Assembly (NCBI RefSeq): GCF_001499905.1
Contig: NZ_LQIS01000011.1
Coordinates: 1-64,000, forward strand
Source: Mycobacterium sp. GA-1285
GTDB lineage: Bacteria; Actinomycetota; Actinomycetes; Mycobacteriales; Mycobacteriaceae
Reading direction: 5' to 3'
Length of the DNA stretch: 64,000 nucleotides
Shown one piece after another: positions 8,607 through 17,031 of this stretch; position 1 is the first letter of the stretch, and each line of letters starts with the position of its first letter. A program made the translations under genes and the position numbers. The notes under the pieces are model-generated. The model was not told where the DNA came from, searched no databases, and saw only the letters and a list, made by a program, of their open reading frames with translations.

Positions 8607-8740
8607 GTCTGTTCCGCCGCCCGCACGAGATTCTCGTTCACCGCGACACGCCGGTCGCGTGTCACCATGCACGTCACCGAGCACGTAGTCGTCGTGTTCT
8701 CCCAGAATCGGTGCACCGCACTCGATGCGTGCGGGACGGG

Positions 8741-9712
8741 TCAGGGCTTGCTGCGTCCCGAACGGCTCAGCCGCCACTCCGGTGGAAAGTTCATGTCGTT
8801 GTCCTTGACCACGTTGTTGAGCCCCTTCTCGAACGTGCCCTCCGTGAGGTCGACATCGTTTTGCTGGTCGTTCTGGATCATCGGCAGCATCCCTTCGACC
8901 ATTCCGGTCAACAGGCTGCCGAAGTATTCACCCTTGTGCTGCTTGTACAACTCGAGGAAGGTCTTCTGCACCGCCACCGTGTCGGTCGGGCGGGACTTCG
9001 AGCACGCCAGCGCGTACTTCTCGGTCTCGGCTTCCAGCTTCTCCCTGGGCACGACACTGTTGAGGAAGCCGCACTCATACATCTCCTTGGCGCTGAACGG
9101 CCGACCGGTGAACAACATTTCGGAGAACTTGCGTAAGCCCATCGTCTCGGCCCACCACCACAGGCGCGGCCCCCACCCCACGTACCGGAACGCCGGGTGT
9201 CCGAACAGCGCGTCGTCGGAGGAGATCACCAGATCGGCGTCGCCCGCCTGATAGAAATGCCAGCCGTAGCAGTATCCCTTCGCTTCGATGATGCTGATCT
9301 TGCGGAGTTCCTGCAGTGGCCGGTTGCCGGCACGCGCCTTGGCGTAGAAGTCCGTCACCGTCGACAGGTAGCGGTACGAACCGCCCGGCGGGTACTTGAC
9401 GTCATCGTCGTTGATCGCGAGTTCGTGAAGCAGCGGCATGCCCGGGTTCTCGAGCATGTCCCGCTGCTCAGGAAGGTCGCCGCCACTTCCGAAATCCTCG
9501 CCCTCACCCCGGATCACGACGACCTTGACATCGTCGTCGACGTTGCACTTGTGGATCATGTCGGCGTAGAGCTGGCGCATGCCCATCGTCGTCGAGTTCT
9601 GGGCCTCCGGACGATTGAACGTGATGTAGGCGATCCGGTTTTTCCGGTCCTTCTCCAATCGAATGTGCTGCTCGGCTTCCCGCTTCATCTGTTCGTAGTC
9701 GAACTCTGGCAT
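8741..9712 (-). CDS. Crotonase-fold enoyl-CoA hydratase/isomerase family protein
   Basis: 323 residues from ATG 9712, chosen because GGAGGAAGCGAAC stands directly upstream. The crotonase core is clear: RIAYITFNRPEAQNSTTMGM near the N-terminus, then VVVIRGEGEDFGSGGDLPEQ (first oxyanion region) and IEAKGYCYGWHFYQAGDADL (second). In the second region the usual GG[GA] triad is replaced by YGW, and the C-terminal half is unusually rich in Trp (GPRLWWWAETMG). It is longer than a typical 260-residue hydratase because of an N-terminal and a central insert. Reaction unknown; hydratase, isomerase or hydrolase are possible. It stands alone between a kinase pseudogene and a long gap. Confidence 0.75.
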   Translation of the reverse strand: MPEFDYEQMKREAEQHIRLEKDRKNRIAYITFNRPEAQNSTTMGMRQLYADMIHKCNVDDDVKVVVIRGEGEDFGSGGDLPEQRDMLENPGMPLLHELAINDDDVKYPPGGSYRYLSTVTDFYAKARAGNRPLQELRKISIIEAKGYCYGWHFYQAGDADLVISSDDALFGHPAFRYVGWGPRLWWWAETMGLRKFSEMLFTGRPFSAKEMYECGFLNSVVPREKLEAETEKYALACSKSRPTDTVAVQKTFLELYKQHKGEYFGSLLTGMVEGMLPMIQNDQQNDVDLTEGTFEKGLNNVVKDNDMNFPPEWRLSRSGRSKP

Positions 9713-10549
9713 GTTCGCTTCCTCCACTTCGTGTTACCTCCAGTAGGCGGCCCGCGTAGCCGGGCAACTGAACACCCGCCGACGAATCGATTTCGTCAAG
9801 GGCGAAGGCTCTGATCGTCTTGCGTATCGCTCGTCGGTCAATCCACCACGGCAGTCATCGACTTCCATCCACCCACGGTGGACGTCGGGCTGTGCTCGGC
9901 ATAAGCCAGGCCGACCTGCCAGTCCGGAATCGTTGACGGTGCCGACGTGGCGGGCGGTGGATGTCGAAGTCGGCGTCGTAGGGGTTATAAATGGACGCTC
10001 CCCTTCTCGACGGCGCTGTCTCGGCTGTCTTGCACACCTTCGTCAGCGCTCACCGTCATCTGCGTTCCGCCTTCCACCGGACCTCACTGGGGAGCGGTGC
10101 CGTCACACGTCACCGGCTCGTGGACAGTCTGTCAGCGCTCGATCGCGGCGGGGCTGTTTAGACCGTCCGCTTAAAACGACGTGTCACGCTCCGGCGGCCC
10201 CGTTTCCCCGGCTACCAATTGACCGCCAAGATCAAGAGTCCGAACGATTTCATTCCCCGTCTTGGAGCGGGCATTCGCAAGCCCTGCCCAGCTCGAACCG
10301 GGCAGCGTCACCGAGGTGCGGTGACCGCCGCCGACCTGCTCTGATGACGTCGGGAGCCCTGCCGCAGACCGTCGCGCGGATCAGTCACCGCTATTGGAGG
10401 CCTTGACCTCCGAGCCGCTCGCGGCGGGGTTGATCTTGGCCCGCTATTCGCCATGGTTCTTCGTTCGGCAAAGATTTGCAGCGAGCCGCTCGCAGTCGTC
10501 ACCAATAGCTCTGTATTGCGGGACTATTTTCGTGTAACAATCGTATTTC
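9713..10549. other. Long intergenic region with no convincing gene
   Basis: About 840 bp between the crotonase start and the leader of the secreted-protein gene. I find no open frame with recognisable protein character on either strand and no tRNA-like fold. Visible elements are an AT-rich TATAAAT near 9987, a GGAGG...CCTCC small hairpin at 10396-10411, and a direct repeat GAGCCGCTCGC at 10412 and 10483. A regulatory RNA or decayed gene cannot be excluded. Confidence 0.4.
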
Positions 10550-10576
10550 GAACCCTCTGCACGAGGGTTCTCTTTT
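10550..10576 (+). terminator. Intrinsic-terminator-like hairpin in leader
   Basis: GAACCCTC (10550-10557) pairs perfectly with GAGGGTTC (10563-10570) around a 5-nt loop and is followed by TCTTTT. This is the shape of a rho-independent terminator, rare in mycobacteria. It stands just 5 bp before the GGGAGG ribosome-binding site (10581) of the secreted-protein gene, so it may act as an attenuator of that gene or end an unseen upstream transcript. Confidence 0.45.
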
Positions 10577-10606
10577 GGACGGGAGGCAATCATTCCCACG
10601 TCACCT

Positions 10607-11980
10607 TTGCGCATCACGGCGGGTGTCTGTGTACTCGCCGCCGGATTGCTGTTCGGCGCCGGCGGCGCCATCGCCAGTGCTGACGACTCAGGAGGCGGGG
10701 GAACGAGCGGCTCGGCCGGCACGAGCCAGGGTTCCTCGAGCACGGGAGGCTCCGGGGCTTCCGGCGGGGTCTCGACCAATGCCCCGTCGAAGATCGACCG
10801 GCGCTTTCGGCTTCGCCTTCCGGATTTCTCTCGAAATTCACCCTCGCGGCAGAGCAGGTTCAACCGCCCCCCGACCATCGTCCGGGGCGGCGTAGACACG
10901 ACCGCGAAGACCGGAAAGCCGGACGGCTCGAAGTTGACTGCCGAGGAATCCCAGCTCGTGCCCGCCGACGAAGCCAAGACCACGCCGGCCGAGGCGCAGG
11001 AAACCGCACCCGGCATTCAGGAACCGGCGGCGGAGACCCCCGGTACCGAGGCCCCGGCGCCGACGGTGCCCGCGGACGGCTCGGGGACTCAACAGGATTC
11101 GGACCCGGCCGCGGTCGGCGCGGCATCGGCCCAACAGCAGACGGGGACGGGCTCTGAGACGATGCCCGTCCAGGCCGATGACCCGGTGGCTCCGGGACTG
11201 AAGGCCGATCCGCTGAGCAACGCGTTCGGAACGATCAACGGCGCGGTGGTGACCTGGTCGGAGTCGCTCGCCGCGCTGCCGACCTCGCGAACGCCGATCA
11301 TGGACGCCATCACATCGCTTCAGACCATGGTGACGACCGTGGCGGGAGCGGTCACGCGGGTGCCCAGCGACCTCTACGCCATGCTGGGCATCCCCGCTTC
11401 GGCGGCCGGTCCGCCGCAGCCATTGATCGGTGGAAGCGGCACGCTCGACGTCCGGACGATGAACGCTCCGACTGGCGGAGCGCTGGTCGGACCGCATCCG
11501 GGTGAAGCCCCGCATGTCGTGACTTCCACGGACAGCGGCTCGCTGTTCGGCGCAATGGCCCCGCGCCCGGCGCAGGGCAAGGTGGCCACCACTGACACCG
11601 TCCAATCGCTCTCGGTCTCGGGAACCGTGCCGTTGACGACCGCCACCGCCCCGGCCAGCGCGAAGTCCATCTTCGAGCACGTCATCGAGGCGGTTCTGGT
11701 TCCGGCCTCGCTGACGGCCCTGGCTGCCGTGGCATTGCCGGGTGTCGGAGCGTTGCTCATCGTCGCCGCGGCCGGCGTGCGCGTCGGCTACCGGCAGGCG
11801 AAAGCCGCTCTCGCTCTGCGGGCCTCCGGTATCGCACGGTTCGCGGGGCCGGGTCCGCTGGGCGTCGTCCGCTCGGGCTCCATGGTCGCGCTACGTCAGC
11901 GCGCCCGTGGGCCGCGCACCAAACGCGCGGTGTGTCCGGAAGCGGAGCGCCTGGCGCGCACCCAAGAACACGTCGCCTAG
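10607..11980 (+). CDS. Secreted Pro/Ala/Thr-rich protein with Sec signal peptide
   Basis: About 457 residues. A signal peptide (RITAGVCVLAAGLLFGAGGA then IASAD, cleavage likely after ASA) is followed by a long disordered Gly/Ser/Thr/Pro/Ala region, a more ordered stretch around residues 205-270, and a hydrophobic segment LTALAAVALPGVGALLIVAA near the C-terminus with a basic tail. Similar mycobacterial exported proteins begin with the sequence PTSPLRITAGVC, which here is encoded upstream of the TTG at 10607, following an ATT codon at 10592 that sits 5 nt after GGGAGG. The true start may therefore be the non-standard ATT (10592). No catalytic motif is recognised; cell-envelope location is likely. 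Confidence 0.65.
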   Translation: MRITAGVCVLAAGLLFGAGGAIASADDSGGGGTSGSAGTSQGSSSTGGSGASGGVSTNAPSKIDRRFRLRLPDFSRNSPSRQSRFNRPPTIVRGGVDTTAKTGKPDGSKLTAEESQLVPADEAKTTPAEAQETAPGIQEPAAETPGTEAPAPTVPADGSGTQQDSDPAAVGAASAQQQTGTGSETMPVQADDPVAPGLKADPLSNAFGTINGAVVTWSESLAALPTSRTPIMDAITSLQTMVTTVAGAVTRVPSDLYAMLGIPASAAGPPQPLIGGSGTLDVRTMNAPTGGALVGPHPGEAPHVVTSTDSGSLFGAMAPRPAQGKVATTDTVQSLSVSGTVPLTTATAPASAKSIFEHVIEAVLVPASLTALAAVALPGVGALLIVAAAGVRVGYRQAKAALALRASGIARFAGPGPLGVVRSGSMVALRQRARGPRTKRAVCPEAERLARTQEHVA

Positions 11981-12129
11981 CCGGTCGGCTACATCCTCGA
12001 CTTTGCGTCGGTCAACGCCGCACGGTGCTGGTGTGTCCGCGGGAAAATCACCCTGGCCAAATTTACATTGAGTGCTCTATCATTTGTCGGACCGAGACTC
12101 AGCCGCAGCGCAGCCCGAGAGGACCGTCG

Positions 12130-13179
12130 ATGGCCAAACCGCCCCTGTCGATGAAGCCGACCGGATGGTTCCAGGTCGCGTGGTCGGCAGAGCTCGAGCC
12201 CGGCGCAGTCCGGCGGATGAAGTACTTCGATCGCGAAATGGTCGCTTGGCGGACGTCGGCCGGCCGAGCGGTGGTGATGGACGCCTATTGCGAGCACCTC
12301 GGCGCCCATCTGGGTTACGGCGGACACGTGGAGGGCGACGTCATCGAGTGCCCATTCCACGGTTGGCAATGGAACGCCGACGGCCGCAACGTCTGCATCC
12401 CGTACCAGGACCGCCCGAACCGCGGCCGTCGTATCCGCAGCTATCCCGTCGCCGAACGCAACGACTCGATCTACATCTGGCATGACATCGAGGGACGCCC
12501 ACCGTATTTCGACGCGCCGGACGTCTTCGGTAGTTTCACCGACACCCGCACCGCCGCCGACTACTATCCGCCGATGACCCTCTTCCGCGAGGGCCTCGAA
12601 CTGCATCCCCAGTACGTGCTGGAGAACGGCGTCGATTTCGCGCACTTCAAGTTCGTGCACAAGACTCCGATCATCCCGATCTTCACTCGCCACGATTTCG
12701 CCGAGCCGTGGTCGTATGTCGACTTCACCATCACATTCGGTGGCGACGAGACCCAATCGATCGAAAACGTCCGAAGCGGTGTCGAAGCCATCAACGGGGG
12801 GCTGGGGATCGCGGTGACCAAGAGCTGGGGCATGGTGGACAACCGGACGATCTCGGCGATCACCCCAGTGGACGACCGCACGTCGGATGTCCGGTTCATG
12901 GTCTACATCGGCCGGACCCCCGGCCGCGACGACCAACGGGCCGAGGCGAAGGCCACCGAGTTCGGCGCCGAAGTCATCCGCCAGTTCACTCAGGACGTGC
13001 ACATCTGGTCGCACCAGCGCTATTCCGACCCGCCCGCGCTGGCGACGGCCGAGCACGAGGGTTTCACCGCCTTACGCAAATGGGCGACCCAGTTCTATCC
13101 CGACGGCCGTGGCGGCAGTGCTGCGGACCTCGAAACATCCCGCGCAGCAACGGCTTCCGAGAAAGGATCGACCCGATGA
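12130..13179 (+). CDS. Rieske [2Fe-2S] non-haem iron oxygenase, KshA-like
   Basis: 349 residues. The Rieske cluster ligands are C54/H56 (YCEHLGAHLGYGG) and C74/H77 (ECPFHGWQWN). The mononuclear iron motif ENGVDFAHFKFVHK gives N166, D169, H172 and H177 (NxxDxxHxxxxH). Size and layout match the KshA/vanillate O-demethylase group of single-component-terminal oxygenases. No ferredoxin reductase (KshB-type) gene is near, so electrons must come from elsewhere. ATG 12130 has GAGAGGA upstream. It overlaps the next gene by ATGA, making a three-gene operon with a DapB-like dehydrogenase and a TetR. Substrate could be a steroid, aromatic or alicyclic compound. Confidence 0.85.
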   Translation: MAKPPLSMKPTGWFQVAWSAELEPGAVRRMKYFDREMVAWRTSAGRAVVMDAYCEHLGAHLGYGGHVEGDVIECPFHGWQWNADGRNVCIPYQDRPNRGRRIRSYPVAERNDSIYIWHDIEGRPPYFDAPDVFGSFTDTRTAADYYPPMTLFREGLELHPQYVLENGVDFAHFKFVHKTPIIPIFTRHDFAEPWSYVDFTITFGGDETQSIENVRSGVEAINGGLGIAVTKSWGMVDNRTISAITPVDDRTSDVRFMVYIGRTPGRDDQRAEAKATEFGAEVIRQFTQDVHIWSHQRYSDPPALATAEHEGFTALRKWATQFYPDGRGGSAADLETSRAATASEKGSTR

Positions 13180-14267
13180 CCGCACACCCCGCCCCCCCGA
13201 CACGGGTCTTCCAGGTTGCCACGGGGAACCTCGGAACCGAGATGATCAAGCGGATCGGGGAGCATCCGGATCTCGAGCTCGTCGGATTGCATTGCTACAC
13301 CCCCGAGAAAGTCGGGCGGGATGCCGGTGAGATCGTCGGGATCGGACCTGTGGGGGTGAGCGCCACCGGCACGGTCGAGGAGATCATCGCCGCCCGACCC
13401 GATGTGCTGACGTTCCACGGAGTGTTTCCCGACGAAGACCTCTACGTCAAGGTTCTCGAGGCGGGCATCAACGTCGTCACCACGGCCGACTGGATCACCG
13501 GCTGGCATCGCGACACCAACCATCCGCATCCCTCGGGTAAACCCGTATCCCAGCTCCTCGAGGAGGCTTGTCGCAAGGGCGGTTCGACGTTCTACGGCAC
13601 GGGCATGAACCCCGGCCTCAACCAGATTCTCGGTGTGGTGTGTTCGGCCGACGTCGCCGAGATCGAGAACGTCACCACGATCGAGTCTGTCGATGTGTCT
13701 TGTCATCACTCGAAAGACACCTGGATCGAGGTCGGTTACGGTCAACCCGTCGAGGATCCCGAGATCCCGGGCAAGCTGGAGAAGTACACACGGGTGTTCG
13801 CCGACAGCGTGTTGATGATGGCCGACTGCTTCGACCTGAAACTCGACGAGGTGAAGTTCAGCTACGAATTAGGCGCCTGCACAAAGGATGTGGACCTCGG
13901 CTGGTATCAGCTGCCGAAGGGCTCGCTGGGCGGGAATTACATCAAGTACCAAGGCATGGTCGACGGCGTGCCGAAAGTGGAGACCCATCTCGAGTGGCAG
14001 ATGACACCGCACACCGATCCGCACTGGGACATCAAGGGCTGCTACATCACCCAGATCAAGGGTGACCCGTGCGTGTACAACAAGCACATGATCTTCCCGA
14101 AGCCCGGTGTGGACCTGTCGAATCCCGAGGCCTTCGCCTCGATCGGCATGACGGTCACGGGAATGCCTGCGCTGCATGCCATCCGGTCGGTGGTGGCCGC
14201 ACCACCGGGGTTGATCACCAGCGCCGACCTGCCGCTGCGCGGCTTCGCCGGGCGCTTCAAGAGGTAG
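13176..14267 (+). CDS. DapB-like NAD(P)-binding dehydrogenase
   Basis: 363 residues, starting inside the stop of the Rieske gene (ATGA). The N-terminus RVFQVATGNLGTEMIKRIGE is a Rossmann nucleotide-binding fold with GxxG, and the layout (VLTFHGVFPDEDLYVKVLEA then VVTTADWITGWH) resembles the dihydrodipicolinate reductase / NAD(P)H-dependent amine dehydrogenase family. Members lie next to oxygenase or dehydrogenase genes in actinobacterial catabolic operons. The C-terminal domain is rich in aromatic residues (GACTKDVDLGWYQLPKGSLG). Exact reaction unknown; reduction of a carbonyl or imine product of the Rieske oxygenase is a reasonable guess. Confidence 0.65.
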   Translation: MTAHPAPPTRVFQVATGNLGTEMIKRIGEHPDLELVGLHCYTPEKVGRDAGEIVGIGPVGVSATGTVEEIIAARPDVLTFHGVFPDEDLYVKVLEAGINVVTTADWITGWHRDTNHPHPSGKPVSQLLEEACRKGGSTFYGTGMNPGLNQILGVVCSADVAEIENVTTIESVDVSCHHSKDTWIEVGYGQPVEDPEIPGKLEKYTRVFADSVLMMADCFDLKLDEVKFSYELGACTKDVDLGWYQLPKGSLGGNYIKYQGMVDGVPKVETHLEWQMTPHTDPHWDIKGCYITQIKGDPCVYNKHMIFPKPGVDLSNPEAFASIGMTVTGMPALHAIRSVVAAPPGLITSADLPLRGFAGRFKR

Positions 14268-14269
14268 GA

Positions 14270-14917
14270 ATGCCCCAGGCCGCCAACGTCGCGCCGCGCC
14301 GCCCGCCCAACGGCAAGCAGCTCCGCGCGGATCGAACCCGCGCGATGGTCATCGAGGAGACGGTGCGCTGCGTCCTCGAAGAGGGATTCGGTGCGGCGAG
14401 TGCCAAGCACATCACCGAACGCGCGGGTGTGACGTGGGGGGTGATCCAGTATCACTTCGGTGACCGGGACGGGTTGTTGATGGCCGTCGTCGACGAGGGC
14501 TTCGCGCAACTGGTGGCCTGCCTGCACGATGTTCAGACCGCACTGGGGGAGCACCACGGGCGCGCACGCACCGAACTGGTGATCGACGCGGTCGCCGACG
14601 CCTTCCTCAGCCCGACATCCGTTGCGGCGCTGGAGATCTTGATCGCGACCCGAAGCGGGCGCACCGATGCGCAGCAGCGTCACCTGGCGGAGCTGTTCTC
14701 CACGCTGACCCGGCTCGGCCGCTTCGTCGCCGAGGGGCTTGACCAGAAACACGCCGACGCGGTGGGCAACCTCATCTGGACCACTCTGATGGGGGCGATG
14801 GTGGCGAGGATGGCGGTCGAGGAACCGGTCGACGTCGGTCGCGAGTTGCGCGCGTTGACCGACGTCGTCACGGCGTATGTCGAGCTTCAGCTCGAGGGGG
14901 CTGCGGCCGCCGGGTAG
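14270..14917 (+). CDS. TetR-family regulator of the Rieske operon
   Basis: 215 residues from ATG 14270, 2 bp after the previous stop, with GAGGTAGGA as ribosome-binding site. The helix-turn-helix is VIEETVRCVLEEGFGAASAK, HITERAGVTWGVIQYHFGDR. A TetR-C ligand domain follows, ending YVELQLEGAAAAG. It is the last gene of the operon and would be expected to control it from the region before 12130, where TTGAGTGCTCTA (near 12068-12079) is an imperfect palindrome. It converges on the stress-protein gene with a 6-bp gap. Confidence 0.85.
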   Translation: MPQAANVAPRRPPNGKQLRADRTRAMVIEETVRCVLEEGFGAASAKHITERAGVTWGVIQYHFGDRDGLLMAVVDEGFAQLVACLHDVQTALGEHHGRARTELVIDAVADAFLSPTSVAALEILIATRSGRTDAQQRHLAELFSTLTRLGRFVAEGLDQKHADAVGNLIWTTLMGAMVARMAVEEPVDVGRELRALTDVVTAYVELQLEGAAAAG

Positions 14918-14923
14918 CTCAGC

Positions 14924-15799
14924 TCAGCGCGGCCGGACGACGATCACCGGTGCCTTGGCCGACTGTGCGACCTTCGTCGCTACGGAGCCGAGCACAAGGT
15001 TCGAGAATCCGCCGCGGCCCCGGCTGCCGACGACGACGAGCTGAGCCTCGCTTGACGCTTCGACGAGCCGTCGTGCGGGGTCGTCGCTGACGATCATGCG
15101 CTGCACCCGCACATCCGGGTACCGTTCCTGCCATCCGGCGAGGCGTTCGGCGAGAACGCGGTGTCCGCCGTCCTCGTAGCGTTCCCAGTCGCTTCCGATC
15201 GAAGGAAACGAGGCGTCGCTCCACGCGTGCATCGCGGAGAGCCCCACACCGCGCCTCGAAGCCTCGTCGAACGCCAGCGCGGTGGCCTCTTCGGAGGCAG
15301 GCGAACCGTCGATGCCGACCAGGACGGGAGAGCCGCTGCCGGCGGGGGGCGGGTCACTGGTGGGAACGACCGCGACCGGTCCCCGCCCGTGATGCAACAG
15401 GCCACTGCTGACCGAACCGAGGAACGCCCGACCGAGAACACCGAGGCCCCGGGACCCGGACACGGTCATGTATGCCTCGCGCGAGGCGCTGACGAGCGCC
15501 GCGGCCGCCCCCGCGTTCGCGATGCGCGTTTCGATGGGCGGGGGCGCGTTGTCGCCCGCGGCGGCCTGGACTGTCTTCTGCGCTCCGTCGAGGATCTCGC
15601 GGCCGTTCGATTCCATCGATTCGATGTAGCTGGCTTCCAGATATGCGACCGGCCAGGTCACGGCGACAGGAGCGATCGCATGGAGCAACCTGATCGGCTG
15701 GTCGTGCAACAGGGCCTCGTGGGTGGCCCACCGGATGGCCGCCTCGGAGTCCGGTGATCCGTCGACGCCGACGAGGATCCCACTCGGGCCTGCAGCCAT
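14924..15799 (-). CDS. Universal stress protein, tandem Usp domains
   Basis: 291 residues with two Usp folds (about 1-150 and 158-290). Each ends with the ATP-binding motif G-2x-G-9x-G-S/T: GSRGLGVLGRAFLGSVSSG and GSRGRGGFSNLVLGSVATK. The first strands (ILVGVDGSPDSEAAIRWATH and VLVGIDGSPASEEATALAFD) carry the conserved Asp. Tandem-Usp proteins of this size are typical DosR-regulon members in mycobacteria (Rv2623, Rv2005c type) and bind ATP in the cytoplasm during hypoxia or dormancy. ATG 15799 has AGGGAGAG upstream, and a degenerate DosR-like box lies about 70 bp before the start. Confidence 0.85.
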   Translation of the reverse strand: MAAGPSGILVGVDGSPDSEAAIRWATHEALLHDQPIRLLHAIAPVAVTWPVAYLEASYIESMESNGREILDGAQKTVQAAAGDNAPPPIETRIANAGAAAALVSASREAYMTVSGSRGLGVLGRAFLGSVSSGLLHHGRGPVAVVPTSDPPPAGSGSPVLVGIDGSPASEEATALAFDEASRRGVGLSAMHAWSDASFPSIGSDWERYEDGGHRVLAERLAGWQERYPDVRVQRMIVSDDPARRLVEASSEAQLVVVGSRGRGGFSNLVLGSVATKVAQSAKAPVIVVRPR

Positions 15800-15864
15800 G
15801 ATCTCTCCCTTCGCAACGTGGCGGTTACTGATTCCACGTTAGGTGGTCGACCAGCCACCCGGAC

Positions 15865-15879
15865 AGGGCATTCGGTCCC
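15865..15879 (-). promoter_or_regulatory. Possible DosR box upstream of usp
   Basis: On the minus strand this reads GGGACCGAATGCCCT, keeping the GGGAC and CCC half-sites of the DosR consensus (TTSGGGACTWWAGTCCCSAA) but with changes in the centre and flanks. It lies 66-80 bp before the usp start, a normal DosR distance. Support comes mainly from the gene type; weak on sequence alone. Confidence 0.35.
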
Positions 15880-15896
15880 GCCTCGTGCGGGGAGCG

Positions 15897-17021
15897 TCAA
15901 GCCCCGGTCAGCTCCGCGTACCGGGTGACGTGGAAATCGGTTGTGCCGAACTCGTACTGAAGCGCCGTCAGCCGCTTGAAGTAGTGGCCGATCGCGAGTT
16001 CCTCGGTCATGCCCATGCCGCCGTGGAGTTGAACCGACTGCTGTCCGATGAACCGCGCGGCCCGACCAACGGTGGCCTTGGCCGCCGAAACCGCGCGTGC
16101 CCGCACATCCGGCTCGGCCTCGAGGTTGAGGACCGCCAGGTAGGCGGCGGACACCGACTGTTCGAGTTCCATGTACATATCGACCATGCGGTGCTGCAGC
16201 ACCTGGAAACTGCCGATGGGCTGGCCGAACTGCTGACGTTGCTTGGCGTATTCGACGGTGTCGGCCAACACCTTCCGCATGCATCCGACCGCTTCCGCAC
16301 AGACTGCGGCCGCACCTTCGTCGCGTGCCTGAGCCAGCGACGGCCACGCCGCGCCCTCCTCGCCCAGCAGCGCGTGGGCCGGAAGTCGCAGGCCGTCGAA
16401 CGTCAGGTCGGATGCCCGGCGGTCGTCGATGGTGCGGTAGTGGTGGGCCGCGACAGCGTCTCCCGCCGAATCGAGATCGACGACGAACAGCGAGATCCCG
16501 TTGGTCGTGCGCGCGCTGACCAGAAGGTGGGTGGCCAGAGGCGCGCTCGCGACGACGATCTTGGACCCCTGCAACACCCATTCCTCGCCGTCGCGCGCGG
16601 CGCTGGTCGTCACGTCCGCCCAATTGTGCCCGGACGCCGGCTCGTTGGCCGCGAGCGCGACGATGGCCGTTCCCTCGACGATCCGCTCGAGCAGCGCCGA
16701 GGCCGGCTCACCGCCCGCACGGCGCAGCAGGCCACCCGAGACGACCACCGTGTCCACGTACGGCTCGACGACCAACGCATGCCCGAGTGCCTCGGCGATG
16801 ACCATCACTTCGACCGGCCCGCCGCCGATTCCTCCGATGTCCTCCGGCAACGCGGCGCCCAGGATCCCGAGCTCGTTGGCGAACCCGGACCAGATGTCGG
16901 GTTGCCATCCGGCGCCCGTCTTCGCCGCAGCGCGGCTGGTCTCGAGGTCGTATCGGCTCGACAAGAACTTGTTCAAGCCGTCGCGCAGCAGTTCTTGTTC
17001 CTTGCTCAGGTTGAAATCCAT
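15897..17021 (-). CDS. Acyl-CoA dehydrogenase, second subunit of a FadE pair
   Basis: 374 residues from ATG 17021 (GAGGGG upstream). It has the acyl-CoA dehydrogenase layout: N-terminal helical domain (MDFNLSKEQELLRDGLNKFL), middle strand domain (ALAANEPASGHNWADVTTSA, with degenerate flavin motif) and C-terminal helices with YAKQRQQFGQPIGSFQVLQH and VQLHGGMGMTEELAIGHYFK. The usual YEGT catalytic glutamate motif is missing: the C-terminus reads LTALQYEFGTTDFHVTRYAE. Adjacent unequal FadE genes in mycobacteria form heteromeric enzymes (ChsE-type, cholesterol side chain). It is 10 bp downstream of the partner gene. Confidence 0.8.
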   Translation of the reverse strand: MDFNLSKEQELLRDGLNKFLSSRYDLETSRAAAKTGAGWQPDIWSGFANELGILGAALPEDIGGIGGGPVEVMVIAEALGHALVVEPYVDTVVVSGGLLRRAGGEPASALLERIVEGTAIVALAANEPASGHNWADVTTSAARDGEEWVLQGSKIVVASAPLATHLLVSARTTNGISLFVVDLDSAGDAVAAHHYRTIDDRRASDLTFDGLRLPAHALLGEEGAAWPSLAQARDEGAAAVCAEAVGCMRKVLADTVEYAKQRQQFGQPIGSFQVLQHRMVDMYMELEQSVSAAYLAVLNLEAEPDVRARAVSAAKATVGRAARFIGQQSVQLHGGMGMTEELAIGHYFKRLTALQYEFGTTDFHVTRYAELTGA

Positions 17022-17031
17022 CTCGAGCCCC

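Noticed and set aside
7854..9251. 465-codon open frame on the plus strand
   Set aside because: Antisense to the phosphotransferase pseudogene and crotonase; composition is low-complexity Arg/Gly typical of shadows.
9855..10037. Small minus-strand frame with the stretch IYNPYDADFDIHRPPR
   Set aside because: The stretch vaguely recalls a P450 N-terminus, but there is no continuation, ribosome-binding site or conserved context.
12708..13179. Longer N-terminus for the DapB-like gene, reading back into the Rieske gene
   Set aside because: The frame is open, but the extension is out of frame with Rieske coding and the ATG at 13176 has an ATGA overlap, a ribosome-binding site and a Rossmann start.
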